Assembly (NCBI GenBank): GCA_021813225.1
Contig: JAKALH010000004.1
Span: 1-24,114, forward strand
Source: Chloroflexota bacterium
Lineage (GTDB): Bacteria; Chloroflexota; Anaerolineae; J036; Brachytrichaceae
Direction: 5' to 3'
Length of the DNA stretch: 24,114 nt
Shown: positions 1-5,949 of the stretch, one piece after another
Layout of the letters: the number at the start of each line of letters is the position of its first letter
Numbering within the stretch: the stretch's first letter is position 1
Notes under the pieces: generated by a model
What the model saw: only the letters and a program-made list of their open reading frames with translations
Database searches by the model: none
Told to the model about the DNA's origin: nothing
Position numbers and translations under genes: made by a program

Positions 1-122
1 AATCCGTCGGCCGCCAGGTTGTACAGCGCGGGTATCAGCTTGCGATTGGTCAGGTCGCCCGACGCGCCGAAGATGACCATCGTGTTCGGGTCGGGGTAGC
101 GCTGGCTGGATGCGGAAATCAC
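1..122 (-). CDS. zwf: glucose-6-phosphate 1-dehydrogenase, N-terminal fragment (runs off the left edge)
   Basis: Only the first ~40 codons are in the window. The reverse strand reads VISASSQRYPDPNTMVIFGASG and continues DLTNRKLIPALYNLAADG. The GASGDLTxRKLxPAL block is the N-terminal NADP-binding signature of glucose-6-phosphate dehydrogenase, which oxidises glucose-6-phosphate to 6-phosphogluconolactone. The start is taken as GTG at 120-122: it lies one base after the gnd stop codon and has a GGAGGG ribosome-binding site about ten bases upstream, inside the end of gnd. An internal ATG at 78-80 would remove the lead-in but has no comparable site. The position makes it the third gene of a tal-pgi, gnd, zwf pentose-phosphate operon, probably translationally coupled to gnd. 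The rest of the protein, including the active-site His region, is outside the window. Confidence 0.9.
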   Translation of the reverse strand, partial: MISASSQRYPDPNTMVIFGASGDLTNRKLIPALYNLAADG

Positions 123-123
123 G

Positions 124-1032
124 TTACCGGGCGCCCTCCGCGCTCTTGACGGCATGGCCGCCGAACTCTTTTCGCAGCGCGGCGTTGACCTTCGCGGCAA
201 ACGACTCTTCCTGGCGCGAAAGGAAACGCTGATACAGCGACAGGGTAATCACCGGCGCGGGCACGTCCTCGTCGATGGCAGCCTGGACCGTCCAGCGCCC
301 TTCGCCTGAGTCTTCGACGTAGCCCTTGATGGCATCCAGCTTCGGGTCGGAAGCGAAGGCATCGACCAGCAGTTCGAGCAGCCACGAGCGCACGACGCTG
401 CCTTTGCCCCACACGTCGGCGACGGCGTGCAGGTCAAGGTCGAATGACGACTTCTCCAGAATTTCGAAACCCTCGGCGTAAGACTGCATCATGCCGTATT
501 CGATGCCGTTGTGCACCATCTTGACGAAGTGACCGGAGCCAGCCGGCCCGCAGTGCAGGTAGCCGTTCGCCGGCGCCAGTGACTTGAAGGCGGGTTCGAG
601 CCGTTTGAACGTCTCGACTTCGCCGCCAATCATCAGGCAGTAGCCGACCTTCAGTCCCCAGATGCCGCCGCTGGTGCCTTCATCCATGAACTGGATGCCT
701 TTAGCTTTGCATATGGCAGCGTGGCGCTGCGAGTCCTTCCAGTTGGAGTTGCCGCCGTCCACCAGCGCGTCGCCCGGCTGCAGCAGGTTGATCAGCTTCT
801 GTATCATCTGATCGGTGACGTCGCCTGAAGGAACCATCAGCCATACGGCGCGCGGCGGCTGGAGCGCGTTGACCAGCTCCTCAACCGTGTAGACGCCCTT
901 GATGCCCTCGGCTTTCAGCTCGTCGATCGGGCGCGGGCTGCGGTTACTGACGATGACATCATGGCCGTCCAGATGCATGCGGCGCGCCATATTAGCGCCC
1001 ATTCTTCCCAATCCGAAAAGTCCAACTTGCAT
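124..1032 (-). CDS. gnd: 6-phosphogluconate dehydrogenase (decarboxylating), short form
   Basis: A 302-residue protein that oxidatively decarboxylates 6-phosphogluconate to ribulose-5-phosphate. The N-terminal Rossmann fold is visible as GLFGLGRMGANMARRM (about residues 4-19). It is followed by VSNRSPRP after the second strand, DGGNSNWKDS, the substrate loop EGTSGGIWG, the catalytic block GSGHFVKMVHNGIEYGMMQ (Lys and Asn), and a C-terminal SGEGRW segment. About 300 residues matches the short bacterial family (GntZ/YqeC-like), not the ~470-residue E. coli type. NAD-versus-NADP preference cannot be settled here, although the NRS after the second strand resembles NADP-using enzymes. The start ATG at 1030-1032 is chosen because it begins the Rossmann strand and has GGAAGAGG just upstream. 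The frame stays open a further 26 codons without similarity. It lies 165 bases after tal-pgi and one base before zwf. Confidence 0.95.
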   Translation of the reverse strand: MQVGLFGLGRMGANMARRMHLDGHDVIVSNRSPRPIDELKAEGIKGVYTVEELVNALQPPRAVWLMVPSGDVTDQMIQKLINLLQPGDALVDGGNSNWKDSQRHAAICKAKGIQFMDEGTSGGIWGLKVGYCLMIGGEVETFKRLEPAFKSLAPANGYLHCGPAGSGHFVKMVHNGIEYGMMQSYAEGFEILEKSSFDLDLHAVADVWGKGSVVRSWLLELLVDAFASDPKLDAIKGYVEDSGEGRWTVQAAIDEDVPAPVITLSLYQRFLSRQEESFAAKVNAALRKEFGGHAVKSAEGAR

Positions 1033-1107
1033 GGCCTGTATACCTCTTCCAGTGTGCGGCTGATACCTCGCGCGGGCAGTTGTGACTGCGTTGCGCTGCC
1101 CCTCAGG

Positions 1108-1126
1108 CACCGCGTTGATTGCGGTG
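1108..1126. other. small hairpin between tal-pgi and gnd
   Basis: CACCGC and GCGGTG form a 6-bp stem around a 7-base loop in the 165-base spacer between the tal-pgi stop and the gnd start. No U-run follows on the minus strand, so it is not a standard terminator. It could slow or protect the operon transcript, or be chance in GC-rich DNA. Confidence 0.25.
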
Positions 1127-1197
1127 ATTATCGCTCATGTCCGGGCATGACTGCCGCGGATGCACCACAGCGCAGGCATGCGAACGCCGCAGGCCAT

Positions 1198-4101
1198 CTA
1201 TGATCGGCTCTTTGGCCTGCCGCGGCGAGGTCTGGCGCTCGCCTCTTTTGAAGCGGGGCGCCGCTGTGCGGTCTTGCGCGCGGCGGATGCCTTCGCGGGG
1301 CGGTTGGCGGAGCCGCGCGGTTTCCGCGATGTGCCCCGCACGGTCTGGATGATTTTCCTCAGGCCAACCATATAGTCGCGCCCCAGATGCAGTCGGATGA
1401 CGCGCCGGCCATGCGCCAGCAGCGCTTCGTGGTCTCCCAGCGCCTGTGCGCGGATCAGGGTTCCGAACGTATAAGGCTCGCCCGGTATCGCCACGTCTTC
1501 ATCGACATCGTACGTGAGCTGCACCGCCACGACATTATTGGCGCCGCCCTTGTGCAGTTGTCCGGTGCTGTGCAGGAAGCGCGGGCCATAGCCCAGGGTC
1601 ACCGGCAGGTTGGTGCGCGCGCTGATCGCGGCGCACATCCTGTCCAGTTCGCCGGCGACTGCATCTGTCACCGGCAGATAAGCCTGCACCGAGATATAGT
1701 CTCCCTGCCGGGCGCCGCGCAGGAACTTGTTGATCTGCGCATTGGCGGATTTGCTGCTCTGTTCCGCCGAGAACGCGCCGTGCGCCTCATGCTCTTCCAG
1801 CAGCCGTTTTGTATTGGCCTTGCTTTCCGCCACATTAGGCTCGTCGAACGGATCGACGCCGAGTACGACGCCGGCGATGGCTGTGGCGAATTCCCAGCGG
1901 AGAAATTCCGCCCCCAGATCGTACACATCGTTCAGGTGGATTTCGATTACCGGCAGCCGGGCGCGTTTCAGAGACGCGGCCAGCTTATCGCGTGTCTGAT
2001 CATCGGCCAGCTTCAGATAGACGTAGATGCGGTCTGAAGTCAAACGGGACACGGCGCCCTTGTAACCGTCCAGTTCACCCACAACCGGCACAATGCCGCG
2101 CTCCTGTTTGCCGGTACTCTCAGCGACCAGTTGTTCCAGCCAGGAGCCAAACGGTCCAATGACCGGCGAGAGCAGGAAGGTGGCTTTATCCTGCCCGGCC
2201 AGCGCGGCCCCGCCCAGGTGCGCACCCAGCCAGACGCCGGGGTTGAACAGGCTGTCGCTCTTACACCAGGCCGCCATCTGCTCGGCGCGCTGCAGCAGCC
2301 TGCCGATATCGACTCCGGCGAGAGCCGCAGGCAGCAGGCCGAAATAGGACAGCGCCGAGTAACGCCCGCCGATATCAGCCGGGTTGATGAACACGCGCCG
2401 GAAGCCCTCTGCTTCCGCCATCGACTGCAGGGCTGTGCCTTCATCGGTGATGGCGATGAAATTCTGACCGGCGGCATCGCCCGCGAACACGTCGATTTTC
2501 GCGCGGAAATACTTGTAGAAGGAATTGACCTCAACCGTACCGCCCGACTTGCTCGAAACGATGAACAGCGTTTTCGTCAGATCAAGGCGGCTTTCGACTT
2601 CACGCACCGTCATGGGGTCGGTCGTATCGAGCACATGCAGCCGCAGCGCCTGGGGCTGCGCCTCGAAGGTCCGGCGGATAAGGTCGGGCGCCAGTGAACT
2701 GCCGCCCATGCCCAGGACGACGGCATCGGTCAATCCGGATGCCTTCACCTGATCGCAGAACTGGGCGATTTCACCCACTCGTTTCTGCATATATTCGATG
2801 CTGGACAACCATCCCAGCCGATTGGCGATCACCTTGATATGCTCGGGAGCGCTGGCCCACAGCGACGCATCGCGATTCCACACCCGTGACGCGGCATTCA
2901 GTTTCACCAGTTCCCCGATGTATCCCTGCGCGATGTTCACACCGCTCGACATTCCCTGTGCCGCCCACAGGGTGCGTTTCTGTTCGATGGAATTCAACAG
3001 CGCTTTGAAAGCGTCGGCGAACAGGCTGACACCGTCGTCCTGCAGCTTCTGCCACACCTGCGGCATGGAGATGCCAACCCGGTCGAGTTCGTTCAGATGC
3101 TGGCGCGCCGCGTCATAGTCGCGATCGAGAGTGGGTGCGGCCTTGCCGTGGTCGCGGAAAGCCTTAAGCGTGGAAGGCGGAACCGTGTCGACCGTCGCCT
3201 TGCCAATCAGGGCATCAACGTAGTAAGTGTCGGGGTACGCGGGATTCTTGGTGCTGGTGCTGGCCCACAGTACCCGCTGCGGGCGCGCGCCCAGCGCCGC
3301 CAGCTCCTGCCACTCCGGCTCGCTGGTGATACGCTTGAACACATCGTAAGCCAGCTTGCCATTGGCGATGCCGGCCTTGCCCTTCAGGGCGGTCAGTTCC
3401 GCCTTCAGGTCCTTATCCCAGTCGGCAACCGCGGCGATCTTCTCGTCCAGCAGTTTATCCACCAGCACATCCACCCGGCTGATGAAGAAGGACGCCACGG
3501 ACGCAACATCAACCGAAAGTCCCTTCGCGGCGCGCTCCTTCAAAGCGGCGATATAGGCGCGGGCCACCGCCTCGTAACCGTCGAGAGAGAAAATCATGGT
3601 GACATTAATGTTGATGCCGTCCTGCACCAGCGTCCGAATGGCGGGAATGCCTTCGGGTGTCGCCGGCACCTTGATCATCAGATTCTTGCGGGCGACGGCT
3701 TTATGCAGGCGGCGCGCCTCGGCCACGGTAGCTTCATAGTCGTGCGCCAGGTCGGGAGCGACTTCCAGGCTGATGTAGCCATCGACGCCTTCACTCTGCT
3801 CGTAGACGGGTTCCAGGATGTCTGCGGCCGCCTGGATATCCGCGATAGCCATCTGCTCATAGATGCTCTTGGTGTCGAGATGGCGCGCCGCCAGTCCGGC
3901 GAACTGCTCATCGTAGTCTGCACTGTTGGCGATGGCCTTCTCAAATATCGTTGGATTCGATGTCACCCCCAGGATGCCGAATTCGTCAATCAGTTGCTGC
4001 AGTTCTCCCGATTTGATGATGCTGCGTTGTATGTTGTCATACCAGAAACTCTGGCCGTATTTTTGGACTTCGATATTTGGATTCCCGTTTGATTCACTCA
4101 T
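1198..4101 (-). CDS. tal-pgi: bifunctional transaldolase / glucose-6-phosphate isomerase with basic AT-hook-like C-terminal tail
   Basis: A 967-residue fusion. The transaldolase half (about 1-370) has GVTSNPTIFEKAI at 45-57 and the Schiff-base lysine K144 in LMIKVPATPEG. It moves a dihydroxyacetone unit between sedoheptulose-7-phosphate and glyceraldehyde-3-phosphate. The isomerase half (about 380-910) has GMGGSSLAPDLI (464-475), the sugar-phosphate loop SSKSGGT (516-522), DIGGRYSALS, ESTGK (661-665) and STGQLHKGG with the C-terminal catalytic lysine K851. It interconverts glucose-6- and fructose-6-phosphate. Such fusions are known in several bacterial phyla including Chloroflexi. From about residue 920 a Lys/Arg/Ala/Ser/Pro-rich tail follows, ending RPRRGRPKSRS; P-R-R-G-R-P-K matches the AT-hook core. 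The start has GGAG eight bases upstream. It is the first long gene of an operon with gnd and zwf. Confidence 0.96.
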   Translation of the reverse strand: MSESNGNPNIEVQKYGQSFWYDNIQRSIIKSGELQQLIDEFGILGVTSNPTIFEKAIANSADYDEQFAGLAARHLDTKSIYEQMAIADIQAAADILEPVYEQSEGVDGYISLEVAPDLAHDYEATVAEARRLHKAVARKNLMIKVPATPEGIPAIRTLVQDGININVTMIFSLDGYEAVARAYIAALKERAAKGLSVDVASVASFFISRVDVLVDKLLDEKIAAVADWDKDLKAELTALKGKAGIANGKLAYDVFKRITSEPEWQELAALGARPQRVLWASTSTKNPAYPDTYYVDALIGKATVDTVPPSTLKAFRDHGKAAPTLDRDYDAARQHLNELDRVGISMPQVWQKLQDDGVSLFADAFKALLNSIEQKRTLWAAQGMSSGVNIAQGYIGELVKLNAASRVWNRDASLWASAPEHIKVIANRLGWLSSIEYMQKRVGEIAQFCDQVKASGLTDAVVLGMGGSSLAPDLIRRTFEAQPQALRLHVLDTTDPMTVREVESRLDLTKTLFIVSSKSGGTVEVNSFYKYFRAKIDVFAGDAAGQNFIAITDEGTALQSMAEAEGFRRVFINPADIGGRYSALSYFGLLPAALAGVDIGRLLQRAEQMAAWCKSDSLFNPGVWLGAHLGGAALAGQDKATFLLSPVIGPFGSWLEQLVAESTGKQERGIVPVVGELDGYKGAVSRLTSDRIYVYLKLADDQTRDKLAASLKRARLPVIEIHLNDVYDLGAEFLRWEFATAIAGVVLGVDPFDEPNVAESKANTKRLLEEHEAHGAFSAEQSSKSANAQINKFLRGARQGDYISVQAYLPVTDAVAGELDRMCAAISARTNLPVTLGYGPRFLHSTGQLHKGGANNVVAVQLTYDVDEDVAIPGEPYTFGTLIRAQALGDHEALLAHGRRVIRLHLGRDYMVGLRKIIQTVRGTSRKPRGSANRPAKASAARKTAQRRPASKEASARPRRGRPKSRS
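1201..1347 (-). other. low-complexity basic tail of Tal-Pgi with AT-hook core
   Basis: The last ~49 codons of tal-pgi encode a Lys/Arg/Ala/Ser/Pro-rich tail without recognisable enzyme structure. It holds a half-motif RKPRG (926-930) and a full AT-hook-like core PRRGRPK (958-964). The reading frame was checked back from the TAG stop at 1198-1200. AT-hooks bind the minor groove of AT-rich DNA. Function here is inference. Confidence 0.6.
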
Positions 4102-4311
4102 TTTCCGTTCTCCAAAGCCTCAACCTCAGTGAGCCGCGCCGTGAAACATCCGTACGGCATCTATACACACCGTATTGAGCGAACATCGCCGCACAACCCC
4201 GTTCAGTGCGCCAGGATACGGCGAAGCTGCCAGCCATTCGCCTGGTCGAATCGCGCATGGAACGGCGGCAGTGACTGAGACATATGCAATATCTGGCCCG
4301 CAATGTGTCCA

Positions 4312-4509
4312 TTATGGGCGCGCCAACACCACCTGCCGTGCTCCCGCGTAGATTGACCAACTGATCCGTGCAGCGTTTGCGGAATGATCCGGCTGCATCA
4401 TATTCATAACGCCCGGATCAGAGGCGTCGCGACCCGTCTGCGTCGAAGGTGCGCTGATGCCCGGCGCTGAACCAAAGCTGACATGGCCATTTGCCACAGC
4501 CACTCTCAT
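4312..4509 (-). CDS. possible small leader protein of the pentose-phosphate operon
   Basis: A 65-residue ORF beginning MRVAVANGHVSFGSAPG. The start at 4507-4509 is preceded by AAGGAG with a short four-base spacer, and a TATAAT box lies about 57 bases upstream. The product is not recognised. It has no membrane segment or signal peptide and is rich in Ala, Ser and Gly. It ends about 210 bases before tal-pgi on the same strand. The frame is open 12 codons further upstream, but the chosen start is the one with a ribosome-binding site. It could be a genuine small protein, a leader peptide or a chance ORF. Confidence 0.27.
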   Translation of the reverse strand: MRVAVANGHVSFGSAPGISAPSTQTGRDASDPGVMNMMQPDHSANAARISWSIYAGARQVVLARP

Positions 4510-4565
4510 GATACTCCTTCGTGCCCTGGGACATTTCAACGGCACCCACGCACCACGACCACATC

Positions 4566-4571
4566 ATTATA
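4566..4571 (-). promoter_or_regulatory. candidate -10 box (TATAAT) for the tal-pgi operon
   Basis: The minus strand reads GGATATAATGATG, a perfect TATAAT. The best -35 at 17 bases, TTAGAA, matches only 3 of 6 positions, so the promoter leans on its -10. Transcription would begin near 4559 and cover the small ORF at 4509 before reaching tal-pgi. Confidence 0.4.
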
Positions 4572-4770
4572 TCCATTCAGGCGGATTTTTCTAATGGTGA
4601 AGCCCAGGCATACAAAAGCACGCACTTATGTTCTATGAAGATTAAAAGAGACTTTAAATGCAGGTGACAGCAGGTGCCGGCTGACAACAGGGTCACGCAA
4701 TTTACCGTAGCCCGGCGTGGGTTCAGCCAGGTTGCAACCAGAAGACAGGTTATGTAATAGGCAGATTAAT

Positions 4771-5850
4771 CTATACGACAATAACTGTGGTGCCATCGCG
4801 TAGCGAAGAGGTCATGGTATAGCGTTGCGTTTCGATGTTGACCGGCATGCTCCATCGCCAGACCCACTTGGCTTTATCACAGGGCAGATTCACGCAACCG
4901 TGACTACGCTGCACGCCATAGTCGTTATGCCAGTATGTTCCGTGAAAGGCAATCCCCGTGTTGATGAAATAGCTGACCCAGGGGATACCTGGCAGGTCGA
5001 AGTAGTCCGAATCTCCGGCTGCCCCGCCATACATATGCTGTGACGGCGTCTTGCGGTAGATGTGATAGGTGCCGGTGGGTGTCGCGAAGTTTCCAGCGTC
5101 GCCCAGGTCTTTGAATACTGCGCCTGTGGCCGTACGGCTGGTAAACACTTCTCTATCCTTCTCGAACGCGTGGACACGCTGTTCCTTCAGGTTCACCACC
5201 AGCTTTTTGTCGGCGGGATCGACATTGGGAGACAATGGGGTGAACTCCTCGGCCGTGATACGCCGCAGGTCGCGCGCGGGGACGAAATACAGCCCCGGAA
5301 ACGATTCGTCCTCGATCTGGTACCACAACTCATCGCTGCTGCTGTCGCTGGATTTCACTACCTTGATCACTTTGTACACCGTGTTGCCGTAGTAGCGGTA
5401 CTTCGTGCGCGGCGCACCCACAGACGGCCCCGAGCGGGCGTCGGTGAACGGCACCGTGACCTCGGCCCAGAATCCATTCTCACCGGCGTCGGTTACCGGC
5501 GTGTTCAACTGAAAAGGCACCGGTTGAATCAGCGCGGAAAAGACATAGCCGCCGTCTACCTGATACCACAGCTTATTGTGCCAGTTGCCGGAGTCCGTCG
5601 CCAGTTCCTGATAAATCGGCAACACATTATCGGGTTTCAGCACACCGACCATCTGCGCATTCAGATCAGGCTCGCTGCGAATCGCCACACCATAGCCGAT
5701 GGCCCGAGCGAAAGCGATAACCGGGCGTTTGACGGCTGGCGTATTCGGGATACCATCTGCATAATGGTCCAGAGCGGGCAAAGGGGGAAGCAATGCTCTT
5801 GCGGCTAAAAGCGAACCGGCCTTCAAAATCGAGCGTCGACTGAGTCTCAT
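4771..5850 (-). CDS. Tat-exported L,D-transpeptidase (YkuD domain) with two SH3-like segments
   Basis: A 359-residue protein expected to form 3-3 peptidoglycan crosslinks or attach proteins to the wall, outside the membrane. The N-terminus MRLSRRSILKAG followed by a hydrophobic stretch to about residue 28 is a twin-arginine signal (S-R-R-x-I-L-K). Two SH3-like stretches follow (about 45-110 and 128-197, each with an LWYQ motif). The YkuD domain (about 216-359) carries H303 and the catalytic motif S316-H-G-C319-V-N, so the nucleophile is C319. There is no lipobox. The ATG at 5848-5850 is chosen because it puts the twin-arginine motif at the very N-terminus and because a -35/-10 pair sits immediately upstream. 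The frame stays open to 5904 and a longer form is possible. It is divergent from the 917-residue membrane protein. Confidence 0.9.
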   Translation of the reverse strand: MRLSRRSILKAGSLLAARALLPPLPALDHYADGIPNTPAVKRPVIAFARAIGYGVAIRSEPDLNAQMVGVLKPDNVLPIYQELATDSGNWHNKLWYQVDGGYVFSALIQPVPFQLNTPVTDAGENGFWAEVTVPFTDARSGPSVGAPRTKYRYYGNTVYKVIKVVKSSDSSSDELWYQIEDESFPGLYFVPARDLRRITAEEFTPLSPNVDPADKKLVVNLKEQRVHAFEKDREVFTSRTATGAVFKDLGDAGNFATPTGTYHIYRKTPSQHMYGGAAGDSDYFDLPGIPWVSYFINTGIAFHGTYWHNDYGVQRSHGCVNLPCDKAKWVWRWSMPVNIETQRYTMTSSLRDGTTVIVV

Positions 5851-5860
5851 AACGCACTGC

Positions 5861-5889
5861 ATCTTAGCTGCGTTTGGTATTTTCATCAA
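5861..5889 (-). promoter_or_regulatory. candidate promoter of the L,D-transpeptidase gene (near-leaderless)
   Basis: The minus strand has TTGATG (5884-5889) and TAAGAT (5861-5866) exactly 17 bases apart, 4 of 6 consensus matches each. The -10 ends ten bases before the ATG at 5850, so the transcript would have a leader of only a few bases. No Shine-Dalgarno sequence is present, which fits. Confidence 0.4.
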
Positions 5890-5910
5890 GCATAAGGCCG
5901 GCATTACAAT
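5882..5910 (+). promoter_or_regulatory. candidate promoter of the EzrA-like gene
   Basis: TTCATC (5882-5887) and TACAAT (5905-5910) are 17 bases apart on the plus strand. Transcription would start near 5917, leaving a leader of about 33 bases before the ATG at 5950. It overlaps the divergent L,D-transpeptidase promoter, so the two may compete or be co-regulated. Confidence 0.35.
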
Positions 5911-5949
5911 CGACCTGAGCGTTGATACCCGCCGTAGTGAACAAGAGCG

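Larger units (their letters stand above)
4102..4770. other. 669-base intergenic region upstream of the tal-pgi operon
   Basis: This lies between the L,D-transpeptidase stop and the tal-pgi start. The part near 4556-4660 is clearly AT-richer than the genes around it. It contains two minus-strand promoter candidates and a possible 65-codon ORF (listed separately), plus a perfect 10-base palindrome GGTTGCAACC at 4730-4739 that could be a protein-binding site. A second candidate promoter on the minus strand has TTTAAA (4653-4658) and TAGAAC (4630-4635) separated by 17 bases, each matching 4 of 6 consensus positions. No tRNA, riboswitch fold or convincing terminator was recognised. The stretch 4110-4310 shows nothing clear. 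Confidence 0.5.

Noticed and set aside
3097..4092. 331-codon plus-strand ORF
   Set aside because: Antisense to the transaldolase domain, which has clear motifs on the minus strand.
4094..4360. 88-codon minus-strand ORF overlapping the tal-pgi start
   Set aside because: Overlaps the tal-pgi ribosome-binding site, Arg/Cys-rich, no similarity; likely chance.
4730..4739. GGTTGCAACC palindrome as a terminator
   Set aside because: No loop and no U-run; at most a binding site.
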